This document shows positions 38,068 to 48,322 of a stretch of DNA of 64,000 nt, piece by piece. The stretch is taken from assembly GCA_019448385.1 (NCBI GenBank), contig JAGTXO010000001.1:310001-374000 (forward strand), written 5' to 3'. The notes below the pieces were generated by a model. The model had not been told where the DNA came from, did no database searches, and saw nothing but the letters and a program-made list of their open reading frames with translations. The stretch is from Diacronema lutheri. Taxonomy: Eukaryota; Haptophyta; Pavlovophyceae; Pavlovales; Pavlovaceae. The position numbers were made by a program, and so were the translations under genes. The first letter of the stretch is position 1, and each line of letters starts with the position of its first letter.

Positions 38068-38209
38068 TCTCGTCCGACAAAGACCGCGAGGAAGACGACG
38101 GCGCCGCCCGAACGGTTAATGAATAATGATCCAACAAACTCCGGAGTGTTCCGAGTTCCGACGGCCGAGCACGACTCATTGCTGTGGTGGAGCGGCGAGG
38201 CGGAGCGAG

Positions 38210-38855
38210 ATGCGATCATTCGTCCTCGTCGTGGCGCTTGGGCTGGCGAGTGTAGAGGGTGCGGCACGCCTCTCTTCGCCGATCGTGCGCTCGGCGCTGC
38301 GGCCGCACGCGCGCACCGTGCGCGTCGCGATGGCGGACGTGCTCACGCGGCCACCGTCAGTCCAGCTCGCGCCGACCAAGCCGTCGAGCGACCAGCAGAA
38401 CGCAAAGGGGAAGAAGTACAAGCTGCTGCTCTTCAACGATGCTGTGAACAAGCGCGAGTTTGTCGCGCGCGTCCTCACGAGCGTGATTCCCGACATGACG
38501 GAGCCGACCGCGGTGCGCAACCCTGCGCCACCCCGCGTAGTGCGCTCGCCCATCATGGACGCTAACGGGCTCGTGTGCACACCCGCCCGCAACGCCCTTG
38601 GCATGCGAGATGCGCAGTATACCGTGATGCAGAAAGCGCACACGGCCGGCTTCGCCGTGTGCGGCGTGTGGATGTTTGAGCTCGCCGAGGCGTACTGCGA
38701 CGGCCTCACGGTACGCGCACGTGGACGCCCGCGCCGCTCGCACGTGCGCGCTCATCTGATCCGAACGCCCCGCTGCGCACCCAACCCGACGTATCCCTTC
38801 ATGCGTGCAGTCGCAAGGTCTCACGGCGGCGGTCACGGCGGAGTCAGACGACTGA
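38210..38855 (+). CDS. clpS: ClpS adaptor for the plastid Clp protease
   Basis: Three exons (38210-38512, 38618-38710, 38811-38855; donors GTGCGC and GTACGC) give 146 residues. Motifs are KYKLLLFNDAVNKREFVARV, then VIPDMTEPTAYTVMQKAH across the first splice, and AVCGVWMFELAEAYCDGL followed by SQGLTAAVTAE across the second. ClpS binds N-terminal degron residues and delivers proteins to ClpC/ClpP; the F-N-D and M-x-x-A-H positions line the binding pocket. The first 60 residues include a signal peptide (MRSFVLVVALGLASVEG) and a Ser/Arg-rich transit region. The long unspliced frame to 39073 is not protein-like after 38710. The splices rebuild the ClpS fold with correct spacing. Confidence 0.9.
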
Positions 38856-38924
38856 CCTTTTTCAACGGTACAGATACAGATGACTCAGCCGTGGTGCCAC
38901 GCCCCCGTTGGTGCGGTCAGGCAG

Positions 38925-40450
38925 TCAGACCTCCTGCTCATCCGGGTCAATCTCCCCGTCGTACCCGCCCATCGGCGTCGGCTCGCCCTTGCCGACACGC
39001 CCCGCGGCGGCGAGCTCCGCCTCCATGCTGCGAACCGTCTGGATGGAGGAGAGGAACTTGTGTAGCGTCGTGATCAACGCCGCCACCTCCACGCGGTGCA
39101 TCCGCGCCGCGTCGCCGCCGCGCCCTTCTCGGCCGAGCAGGATCTGCATGCCCGTGTTCACGCCGAGGGTGCCCACCTTGCCGTGCAACCTGCCGAGCGG
39201 CGCGGCCCAGGGCGCAGGGGAGGCAGCCGACGCCTCGGCGCGCGTCCCGCGCGTCGCGAGCGAGGGCGAGGGCGGCGGCGCGCGCCAAGGCGGCGGGCGC
39301 GGCGCGCTGCGTCCGCACCTGCACACGGAGCACTGGACACAATTCATAATGCGCATCAGGTCGCGCGCGCGCAGTCGCGCCTGCCACAAGCCCACGCCGC
39401 CCTGCCACGAGGCGTGGCGCCGCAGGTTCTTCTGCGCCGCGCCGACGCAGCCGCCGCACAGCAGCGGGATCTGCAGCAGCGTGCGCAGCCGCTCGTTGAT
39501 CGCGTCGTCGCCGTAGTCGTAGGCGCCCAACTTGTCTGACGCCTCGTTGCACGCGTTCAGCAAGAGCATGCAGCCATAGTAGAGGTTCTCGACGGCGCCG
39601 GGCTGCTCGCGCAGCCGCCTGCGGTACTCGCGCAGCGCGAGCTCCGTGTCCCCCTCCGCGTGCATCGAGCGCACGACGTGGCCCGAGATGGACGCATGCA
39701 GCCCGGACACGGCGCGGTTGAAGTCGCGCTTCCACTCAGCGGCACCCTTAAAGCAAATCTTACGGTAGATGAACTGCCATATCTGCCGGCCGTCGTATCG
39801 CGTGTATGCCTCGGGGTACTGCCGCAGGTCGTAGTACGTGTCCGTCGGCATGTCCCACCGCGCCCAGCCGTCGAGCGCGAATTCAAACTCGGCGTGGTCG
39901 CGCGCGAGGAGGTGCGGCGGCACATCCTCATCGTCGCACGGCAAGCACTCGCACGACTGCAGGTTGCACTCGTCCACGTCCTGCAGCAGGTACGCGCATG
40001 ACGCGAGCATGTCCACCGAGTACAGGCTGCCGTGCGCGAGAAATGGGGGGCGGGGGGGGGGGGGGGGGGGAGCCGCTCAGTCCAGCGCGCGCGCGCGCGT
40101 GTGCGGTTCCGGGTGGGGGGCAGGCGCGCGCGGTGCGAGCGCGCGGGCGCGAGGACTGTGCACCTAAAGAAGGGCTCCGAGGTGATTTCGTTCAGCATCT
40201 CGATGGCGCCGTCCACTTGCCGGTTGATCGCATCGACGCCGCGGTCAAATTCCTTGGCGCGCGACGACTTGCTGAAGCCGCTGAACCAAAAGACCGGAGC
40301 GATCGCGTCGATCGGCTCGGTGGCCGATGCCACGGGCTGCGCGCCCCTATGCCGCACGCTGCGCCGCCCGTGCGTCGCGGGACCCGCTCGCAGCGCTGAG
40401 CCCACGGCTGCTAGCGCAACGAGCGCCGCGAGAGTGAGTGATGAGACCAT
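38925..40450 (-). CDS. ERO1: ERO1 family thiol oxidase of the endoplasmic reticulum
   Basis: Three exons (40450-40164, 40026-39319, 39189-38925; donors GTGCAC and GTGCGG) give 419 residues. The signal peptide is [23 protein letters not shown]1 features are SEPFF near the start of the fold, a shuttle Cys cluster [11 protein letters not shown], the FAD-domain strip [42 protein letters not shown], and the active-site [10 protein letters not shown] running over the second splice into [18 protein letters not shown]. The C-x2-C-x2-C there is the FAD-proximal disulfide that passes electrons to oxygen while protein disulfide isomerase is reoxidised. No ER-retention tetrapeptide is seen. Intron 1 contains a 19-C run. 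It is divergent from bL33, 57 bp between starts. Confidence 0.9.
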
Positions 40451-40507
40451 CGTAAACAAACTTCGCCGCGGATTTGCCCCCAGGGAGTTGGTCCGCAAGA
40501 GGGGGCG

Positions 40508-40690
40508 ATGGCCAAGAAGAAGCTCGCGCGCCTAGTGGTCAAACTCGTGAGCGACGCGGGCACGGGCTTCTTCTATACGACGACCAAGAATCAAAAGAAC
40601 ACGCCGGACAAGCTCGTGCTTTCCAAGTACGACCCGATCGTTCGACAGCACGTCCTCTTCACCGAGGGCAAGATCAAGCGCTCAAAGTAG
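40508..40690 (+). CDS. Ribosomal protein bL33, organellar type
   Basis: A 60-residue intronless protein, [20 protein letters not shown] then [20 protein letters not shown] and [17 protein letters not shown]. It matches bL33 in length and order: the FFYTTTKN strip, K-L-x-L-x-K-Y-D-P and the basic end. No targeting peptide is obvious, as in several mitochondrial bL33 proteins whose N-terminus itself acts as presequence, and no zinc-binding Cys pairs remain. Mitochondrial location is more likely than plastid; plastid L33 is usually plastid-encoded. It is divergent from ERO1 and sits 19 bp before the PTEN pseudogene. Confidence 0.9.
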   Translation: MAKKKLARLVVKLVSDAGTGFFYTTTKNQKNTPDKLVLSKYDPIVRQHVLFTEGKIKRSK

Positions 40691-40709
40691 CGAGGCGGGC
40701 AGGGCGACG

Positions 40710-41655
40710 ATGGACGAGCGCGTGGCGCCGAGCGCCGGGAGCATCGCGCTGCGGCCGCGTAGCCTGCGCGGGGCGGGCGCCGCGCCGCTCCCGTCTGGCT
40801 CGGGCCTCGCACACCTGCGCTCGCCACTCGACCTGCTGCGCGCCGCCGTCTCGAAGAGCAAGCGCTGATTTGTCAACGGCCGCTTTGACCTCGACCTCGT
40901 GTAGATCACGCCGCGGCTGATCGCGATGGGCTTTCCGGCCCTGTCGTTCGAGGGGCTGTACCGTTACCCGGCGCACGAAGTGGTGCACTTTCGTTGGACG
41001 AGCGCCATGCCGGCATGGCGTCAACCTGTGCTCGACATCGCGCTCATCCTCGATGCGTACGACGAGATTGTGGCCGTCCTCTCGCACGCGCCGTTGCCAA
41101 CGCCGCGAAGGTGGCCAGATTCGGTACGTCCGTAACTACGCGCAGCTGCTGACAAGCCAACAGACGACCGCGACGGCCCCGGCGCCCCGGCGTGCGGGGC
41201 GGGTGCAGCGCGCAGTGGGCTGCCGATCCTCGTGCGCGCTGCGCGTCTTGAAGTACACGCTCGTGCTGCACGACCGCGCGACGGGTGCGAGCGCCTCTGC
41301 GCCGCAGATCGGCGCGCCGCCCGACGCGCGCGCGCCGCGCGCAGAGCTTGCGATGAGCGGCTACGAGCTCGTGCTCGCGGGCGATTTTTCAGTCTCGCTC
41401 TGCGAGTGCGAGCCGGAGGCGCGGTGGGTCGTGCTGCGCTTCTGGCTGCACGGCGCCTTCGTGCCACTCGCTACGCTCTCCCTCGGCGCGCACGAGCTCA
41501 ACCTGCGGCACATCGCCAACTCGGCATTCGCTGACCGACGCTACGACGCGTGCGCCGACCTTGGCGTGTTTGCCCCGTTCGCGCCAGTTGAGGCCCTCCT
41601 CCGGGTAGCAAAGACCGTCAGCGGTTCCACGCATACGCCGCTGCGCAGTCAATGA
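40710..41655 (+). pseudogene. PTEN-like phosphatase pseudogene
   Basis: From ATG 40710, one frame reads into AAVSKSKR, a TGA at 40866, FVNGRFDLDLV, a TAG at 40902, then ITPRLIAMGFPALSFEGLYR, the characteristic N-terminus of PTEN (SRNKRRY...GFDLDL..Y..IIAMGFP). The two stops replace what would be Arg and Tyr. After HEVVHF similarity is lost, and the next stretch has no phosphatase motif: the P-loop HCxxGxxR is absent. About 120 bp later a different frame resumes with GQIRYVRNYAQLL, the last helix of the phosphatase domain, and continues into a C2-like part (GYELVLAGDFSVSL, VVLRFWLHGAFVPLATLSL). Two stops, a frame change and loss of the catalytic core show a decayed PTEN. The 3' end overlaps the end of the opposite gene. 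Confidence 0.85.
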
Positions 41656-44600
41656 ACGTGTCACGGCATTGCTTGTCGTGGCAGAGCACGTTCGGGCGCG
41701 CGAGCGCGTTCGAGCAGCGCGGCAGCGCAGCATCGGTCGCAAGCGCGACGGAGCCGCGCGGCGGCTTGCGCGTGCACGAGCCAACGAGCGGCGTCCACGG
41801 GCCGTTGAGCACGAGCGCGTCCGTCGGGTTGGGCCCGCACTGCTCTGGCGCGAGCATCTCGAGCATGTGCCTGTACGCAGAGACGGCGGAGATGAGGGCG
41901 GCCGCATGCGGAAGCCATCGATCGTATGACTGCCCTTGTGAGTCCTGGTCGATGTAGACGAGCTGCGAGCCGCTCATGTACAGGTTCCACGTCGTCATGT
42001 CCTCGAAGAGCGGCATCGCGACGAGCTGCGAGACGAGCGATGTGCGCAGCGCGGCGTGCGGCTTGAGCGCGAGCAGCAGCTTGAGCGTGAGGCCCGTCCG
42101 CGTGAAGTCGATGCGGCCGCCGTCCGAGTCGCGCACGAGGTGGACGGGCACCGGCTCGTGCGCATCGACAAAGAGCACATACCTCCGCTTGTGCCCCTTG
42201 CCACGGTAATGATGCATCACTGTGTGCACGCCGTGGCACGCGTGCAGCGCGAGCAGCGTGCGGTTTGCTACGGTTGCACCGGGCGCGCGCGCCGAATGGC
42301 GCACGACACGCGCGCAGCGCACGCCCGCGCGCGCGGCGAGGGCGCGCAGGGAGCGCGCGGCCTCGCCCACGTCGATCTCGCCGCCTGACGAGGACCGCTG
42401 TGCGCGGCAGAGTGGGGCAAGGGGGAAGCGAGGGGGGGGGGGCAGGGCGCGCGCGTGAGCGCGAGCCACGGGCGGCGCTCGGCGCGGTGAGCGCCCGCCG
42501 CGCGACGCGCGGGCGGGCGCACGGCGGGCGGTGCGCACGCGCGCGCGCACCGCGCTCATGCGTAGGAGTGCGTTGTGAATGGCGGGCGGCAGCGTCGACG
42601 CGAGCGCATCAAGCTCGGCAGCGTCCGCGGCGGGTGACGCGAGCTCGACGAGGGCGAGCCTGCCGAGCGCGAGCCTGTATGCTTGCGCCGTGGCCTCGAC
42701 GCCGTCGGGCACGCTCGCGGGCTGCGGACGCGGGGCGGTGCGCGCGCGGCCCTTCGACTCGCGCGCCGTATCGCGCTCGCCTGGCGTTTGCTCGCGCGTG
42801 CGCCGCTCGTAATCGCCGCCTTGCTCAGCGCTCGCTCTGGCCGAGAGCGCGTCCGACGTCGCCAGGCCGAGCAGCCGCCTGCGCGCGCGCGCCGCGGGCT
42901 GCGCGCCGTGCGAACCGACCCAGGGCTCGATGCGCGCACGGCCGCCGCCTCCGAGCAACGTGCGTCCAGCGGGCTGCGCGTCAGAGAGCGGCGCTCGATC
43001 CGTCGACGGCTGCGCGCGAGGCTCAGCGGAACCAACCGACGGAGCGTCTACGCTGCGCGCTCGCGCAAGACACGGCAGCCCGTCGCCGACATCGGCCGGC
43101 GTCAGCGGCGGCTCGTCGCGCAGCCCGACGCATGGCGCGACCGGCTGCCACCTGGCGATGTGCGCGGCGCACTCGGCCGACGGGACGAGCGGCACGTTGT
43201 CCGCAGGCACGTGCGAGCGGACGGCGCGCGCGAGCAGCGCAGCACGAGCGCCGTCGAGCGGCTTGCCGTCGATCGCGACGGAGAAGGTCTCGGGCGCCTC
43301 CCACAGCTCGCGCAGCACGAGCGGGTTCGGAGCCTCCGCGCAGAGGTGCAGGTTGCGTGCCGGCGCGAACGCGCCAGGTGGCGCGCCCAGCTGCGCGGCG
43401 AGGCGAGATGACAACGTCCCCTTGCCTCCCAGGTGCACGCCCGTCGCGAGTGGCTGCGCGGCGCGCGTGCATGGCGGCGAGCACAGGCGGCGCGCGATCG
43501 GCCCGCCGGGCGCCGGCGCACGCGCGTGCGCAGCGTGGCGCGCGCGGGCCGCACCGATCTGCGCGTGAGCACGTCGATGGCCGCGAGCCCCCAGAAAGAG
43601 TCGCCGAGCCCGATGACAGAAAGCTGCCCGCTCACTCGCGGCGGCCCGACGCCGGGCGCCGACTGGACGGGCGCGGCGCGACGCGCCTCGGCCTCGTCCA
43701 CGCGCGCGACGCCAACAAGCGCCGATGTGAGCGCGGCGAGCCCGCTGCCTTGCGCCCAGCGCACCTGCTGCAGCAGAGAGTGCAGGCGGCACGTGCGAAC
43801 GGACGCGACGCCGCCCGCGGCTGCCGCCGACAGCGTGAGGCGAACGGACGCGCTGCTCATCGTGCCCGACGCGTCCTCGCCCTGCGCGCCGTCGTACAGC
43901 TCAACCACCGGCGGCATCGGCGCGCCGGCACCGCCGCTGCCGCTCGCGTTGCGCGCGCGCGCCCACTCGACCGAGCCCTTGAGCACCGCGCCGTGCGCGT
44001 GCGCGTCCTGGAGCGCGCCCAGGTCCGCCGTGCACTCGAGCGCCGAGACGAGGCGCGCGCACGCGGCAACGACCGCGTCGGACGATGGCATCGCCGCGGG
44101 CGCGCCCGCCTCGGGCGGCGGGTGCAGCGCCCACCACGCGGCCGCGTCGAGCTCGGCCGCCGCGCGCGCACCCGTGCCGTTTGGTAACCGCGAGCGAGGC
44201 AGCACCCACGATGGCCGCAGCCGTTCAGCGCTCGGCACGCGGCGCGACGGGTCGTGGCGTGCGATGGGAAGCGGCGCGGTCGGTGGCTCGTCGGGGCAAT
44301 CCGGTCCCACGCGGTGCGCGAGCGCGCGCACCTCCTCGTCCAGCGAGCGGAGTTGCGCGTCCGCCACGTCCGCCGCGTCCGCGCGAGCATCGCCCGCTGC
44401 CTCGGCACGTGCACCGCGCGCGCCGGCTGCGTTGGAAGCGTCGGCGCTTGACGAGTCGTCGGCACCGGCGCTGGCGCGCGCGTTGACGCCGTCCATCTTG
44501 AGCCGCGACAACTCGCCCGCCGCAACGGCCGCGACGTCCGCTCCGCGCGCGAGCGCGGCGCGCGGGAGTGCGACCGCACGCGATCGCTTCGCATCGGCGC

Positions 44601-45123
44601 GAAGCTCGGCCAAAGGTAGCGTGAGGATAGAGCGCGAGACATGCAGCGAGATCGCTAGTAGAATGCAGCATACGACCATCACGACGATTAGCAGGCACGT
44701 GCTGAGCGCGATGCCCGCGTTGCGCGCCGCGCCAGCCGCACCGGCCGGCTCTGACGGCATGTCACCGTCGCCGTCGACGAGGCGCACAGCGAGCGCGTCC
44801 TTTGGCGCGGGCCCGGGCGCGCCCTCTCGCGAGGCGAGTACGCCCAGCTCATATGCGCACACGTCATCTTCCACCGCGCCGAAGCGCACGCGCAGCTCGA
44901 GGACGTGCGAGCCCATGTTGACGTTGAACACCTCGTGCCGCGCGGCCGCGCTCGCGACGGCATTGCGCCCGCGCACAGTGAAGACGGCCGATCCGTCCGC
45001 AACGAGCTGAAGCAGCTGGCGCGCCTGCGCGTGCTCGAGTACAATGTGGTAGCTGCTGCTGTCCCGCAGCGTCACCGCCCACGCGCGCCAATTCACCCGC
45101 CCGGCGCGCCGGCCAACCACCAT
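41618..45123 (-). CDS. Large membrane protein with kinase-like C-terminal domain
   Basis: Three exons (45123-43573, 43453-42551, 42397-41618; donors GTGCTC and GTGCGC) give about 1077 residues; an alternative first donor lies 18 bases downstream. The N-terminal 125 residues look like a beta-rich domain (YHIVLEHAQARQLLQLVADG, FNVNMGSHVLELRVRFG). One membrane helix follows (STCLLIVVMVVCCILLAISL, about 145-165), then Ala-rich linker. The C-terminus has MPLFEDMTTWNLYMSGSQLV followed by YIDQDSQGQSYDRW, resembling a kinase-like catalytic loop (D-x4-N) and metal-binding D of protein-kinase-like folds, with GIDFTRTGLTLKLLLALK upstream. The final 90 residues hold six cysteines. No family is identified. 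The start is 38 bp from METTL17. Confidence 0.6.
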
Positions 45124-45161
45124 CGCGCCCGAACCTCCCGCCGACCCAACCAAACCTCGTC
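45124..45161. promoter_or_regulatory. 38-bp spacer between divergent start codons
   Basis: The minus-strand membrane-protein gene (ATG 45123) and METTL17 (ATG 45162) start 38 bp apart. The frame of the former is open further upstream, but only with TTG, not ATG. No TATA box is present. Confidence 0.45.
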
Positions 45162-46478
45162 ATGGCTGCGGCGGCCCTTGCGCCACGTGGCGGCCGCCTC
45201 CTCCGCTCGGTGGCGGCGCGCGCGCCTCCCCAGACGCCCTTCTCAACGCCGCGCCTGATCCGGCCAGAGCGGCACCTTGACGCCTTCCTTCGGCGCGCCG
45301 ATCGCGCGCAGCCCGTACGTGCCTCTCCTGGCCCGAGCGCGCGCACGCCGCCCGCATCGCACGTCTTCGCGCGCGAGTACGCGCTGCTCCAGCGCGTGTT
45401 CCTCGAGCTGGACGACCGGCTCGGCGATACGTTCGCGCCGACATCTCTCCTCGTCGCCGACTTGCCCGGCTCCCAAGCCGCCGCACTCCTCGCCGCGCAC
45501 GACAAGTGGGGCGACGCCACGGGCTCGCTCGTGCGGCTCGCGTGCCCGCGGCACGACGCGCTCGCCGCGTTCCGCGAGCTCTGCCCCGAGCGCGCCGTCG
45601 AGCTGATGCCCGAGGATGGCGGCGTGAACGGTTCGCCAGTGGGCGCCCGCCGCCGCTTTGATCTCATCTGCGCCAGCTTTGACGCGCATCATGCGGCGGC
45701 CGGCCGAGGCGGCGTCGGCGCGGCCGCCACGTCGCGCCTCGCCGAGACGGTCGTCGCGATGAGCCGCCTGCTCAGCCCGGGTGGCGTGCTTGTGCTCGTC
45801 GAGCCGCTTGGCGCGGAGCACATCGGCGAGCTCTACCTCGAGCCCACCCTCGTGCCCGCCGTGCGCCAACTCGCCGCCGAGCGGATTGCACAGGGCGCGC
45901 GGCTCGCTGTCGTTGCGCCATGCATGCACAGCCGGCCGTGCCCGCTGCTCGCGCGGCCGCGCGCCTTCAACGCGACACGCACGCGGCACTGCACCTTCGC
46001 GCAGCGCTACGAGCGCCGTCGCACGCAGCTCCTCGGTGAGCTGCGCGCCAGCCTGAACTTTGGCAACACGCACTTCGCCTATCTGTGCCTGACCGCGCCG
46101 CACCCGGAGTCCTTCCGCGCGAGCGCGGGCGCCGCGCTCGGCGAGGGCGAGGCCGCGGCCGACGGTGGCGGTAGTGGTGGCGCTGCCGCGCAGCTGAGCG
46201 GGCGCATCCTCACGCCGCCGCGCAAGCGGTCGGGCCACGTGATGCTCGATCTGTGCACCGCGGATGGCGAGCTGCGCACAGTCACTGTCACGCGACGCAA
46301 GCACGGCGGCGGCGGCGGCAACGGCGGCGGCGGTGGCGGAGGCGAAGGCGGCGAAGCGCTGGACGGCGCGGACGAAGAGGGTGGCCGTGGAGGCGACGAC
46401 GGGGCGCCGCGCTCGCCCTACCGCGCGGCGCGCGTGAGCGCGTGGGGCGACCCGTGGGTCGGGCCGCGCGACGAGTGA
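45162..46478 (+). CDS. METTL17: METTL17/Rsm22 mitochondrial small-ribosomal-subunit factor
   Basis: A 438-residue intronless protein. An Arg/Ala-rich N-terminus (ALAPRGGRLLRSVAARAP) suits a mitochondrial presequence. The methyltransferase-like domain includes REYALLQRVFLELDDRLGD, a Rossmann part ending LLSPGGVLVLVEPLG and the Cys-rich strip VVAPCMHSRPCPLL with CTFAQRYERRR, which ligates an iron-sulfur cluster in characterised homologues. The C-terminus has LNFGNTHFAYLCL, SGRILTPPRKRSGHVMLDLC, TVTRRKHG, a Gly-rich insert, and AARVSAWGDPW, all diagnostic of Rsm22/METTL17. The protein helps assemble the mitochondrial 28S/small subunit; methylation activity is doubtful in the family. It is followed 81 bp later by a coiled-coil gene. 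Confidence 0.9.
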   Translation: MAAAALAPRGGRLLRSVAARAPPQTPFSTPRLIRPERHLDAFLRRADRAQPVRASPGPSARTPPASHVFAREYALLQRVFLELDDRLGDTFAPTSLLVADLPGSQAAALLAAHDKWGDATGSLVRLACPRHDALAAFRELCPERAVELMPEDGGVNGSPVGARRRFDLICASFDAHHAAAGRGGVGAAATSRLAETVVAMSRLLSPGGVLVLVEPLGAEHIGELYLEPTLVPAVRQLAAERIAQGARLAVVAPCMHSRPCPLLARPRAFNATRTRHCTFAQRYERRRTQLLGELRASLNFGNTHFAYLCLTAPHPESFRASAGAALGEGEAAADGGGSGGAAAQLSGRILTPPRKRSGHVMLDLCTADGELRTVTVTRRKHGGGGGNGGGGGGGEGGEALDGADEEGGRGGDDGAPRSPYRAARVSAWGDPWVGPRDE

Positions 46479-46559
46479 GTTTCGCACACACACTCACGAC
46501 CGCGCACACTGAGCTGGGCAAAGCGTCACGAGAATACCGAGTCACGCGAATCCGTGACC

Positions 46560-48153
46560 ATGTTCGGCCTCGGGGCGGCGGCGGCAGAAAGAGGGGCCGG
46601 CGCGTCGCGCCGGTCGAACGTCAGCCAGGCGGAGCTCAAGCTGTCGGCCATCTCTGACCTCGAGGCGCACATCACTCAGCTGCAGCAGCTCCTCCGCGGG
46701 CTGCACGCAGAGCGCGATGCGAGCGACGCCGAGCTCGAGCGCGCGCGCGCGCGCGTCGTCGAGCTCGAGCGCGAGGCGAGCCTCGGCGTGGCCGCGCGCG
46801 CGGAGCTCGGCGCGCTCGCCGAGCAGCGCGACGCTTTGCGCGATGCCCTCGTCGCCGCGGAGCGCGAGCGCGACGCGGCGGTCGCAGACGGCGAGTCGCT
46901 GCGTGGCCGGGCGCAGCAGCTGCTCGAGCACTCGGAGGAGCAGGAGCAGCTGATGCGCACGCAAACGGCCGTGCCCTTCTCGCTGCTCACGCGCCTCGAG
47001 AGCTCCATGTCCGACCTCGCCCCCGACGGCCCGCGCGGAGACGGCGCGAAGGCAGGCGTGCCGCACGCGCGCCATGAGATTGGCGCGGGCACGGAGCTTG
47101 CATTGCTCGCGAAGTTGACCGCTCGCGACCAGGCGCTCGCGCGCCTCCAGGCCGAGCTGGCGCTCGCTCGCGGTGAGTGCCTCCTCGCCGCCCAACCGGA
47201 GGACGGCGCGGGCGCGCCGCTCGACGCGGCGGGCGGCGATGGCGGCAACGGTGCGGCCGGCGGTGCGCTGAGAGAAGCGGCGGCCGTGCCGTACGCACTC
47301 GAGTCCCGTCACTCCAACACATCGGATTCGGCGACGGGTGTCGACGCGGACGAGGATGGCGAGTGCGAGGAGGGGCACGAGGAGGGCGAGGCGTCGCCCC
47401 AGTTGTTCGCGCGCGCGAGCATGGCCGAGACCAAGTCGGAGACGCGGCTGCTCAAGCTGAGGCAGCAGGCAGCGCGCGCGCTCAGCGACAAGGTGAGTGG
47501 CGCGCTGGGCGACGCGCGCACGGCGGGGCCGGGACATGGGACATGGGGCATGGGGCATGGTTTTGCGGTGGCCGAGCGCTGCGCGTTGCCACGCAACGCC
47601 GCACGCGCGCGCACGGGCTCACGCCTGCGCCCTCCATTCCCCTCGTCTCTCCCCCTCCGCCCCCGTGTAGCGCTTGGCGGAGGAGAACGCGCGCATGCTC
47701 AGGTTACGGTTGCAGGAGCTCCACTCGGACCTGACCGAGCTGGGCAGCACGCTGCAGACGACGAGCAGCCGGTTGCTCGCCGTCGAGGCGGCAAGCGCGG
47801 AGTTGCGGAGAAGGTGCGCGCCGCTGCCGTCTGTGCCCGCGGGACCGCGCGCGCGCGCACGCCGCGCCCCATTTGACGACTTGGGCGCGCGCGCGCCGCG
47901 CGCCACACGCAGGGCGCTTGGCGCGGAGCTGCTTGGCGAGGTGTACTTGCACGGCTTCCTTGGGCTGATCGGGCAGTCAAAGCGAGCGCCGGGGGGCGCC
48001 GCGGCCGACGGTGGAGAGCCGGGCCTGGCACGCGCGCCGGTAGAGGAGGCGGCAGGCAAGCGTGGGCAGGCGTGGCGGGGCGTAGGTTCGGGTGCAACGT
48101 GCGGTCCGTCCGAGGGCGACGCGAGCGAAGAAGCAGCCGATCCGCTCCTGTGA
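46560..48153 (+). CDS. Coiled-coil protein of unknown function
   Basis: Two exons (46560-47492 and 47671-48153) with a consensus-like donor GTGAGT give 471 residues. The ATG at 46560 is chosen because the frame's earlier start is GTG. Residues 22-130 form a heptad-rich coiled coil (DLEAHITQLQQLLRGLHAER, ELERARARVVELEREASL, QRDALRDALVAAERERDAAV). A second coil spans the splice: LLKLRQQAARALSDK continues as RLAEENARMLRLRLQELHSD and LTELGSTLQTTSSRLLAVEA. Between them is an acidic, Gly-rich linker. The C-terminal 110 residues are basic and disordered. No homologue is recognised; a scaffold or cytoskeletal role is only suggested by composition. Confidence 0.65.
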
Positions 48154-48322
48154 TCCCGCCTCATCCCGGCGCGAGCCTCGCCCCCTCTCCTTCCACACTA
48201 AAAAGAGTGGATGCACCCCACTGGCCCGCATTTCCCTTTTCTCTTGTTCCCTTTCCCTGCTGCTGCCTGCGACCACAAAAGGGCGGCTGCGAAAAGGGGT
48301 TAGCTGGAGCGCCGACAGCGTC

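Noticed and set aside
38711-39073. ClpS frame continued to 39073
   Set aside because: After 38710 the frame reads Arg/Pro-rich text. Splicing at GTACGC to a short exon ending at 38855 restores the usual ClpS C-terminus.
45124-45153. Upstream starts of several ORFs (for example 45153, 46554, 22652, 24532, 60171, 57327, 63983)
   Set aside because: These begin with TTG or GTG, not ATG. Nuclear eukaryotic genes here start with ATG, so later ATGs were used or the gene was marked partial.
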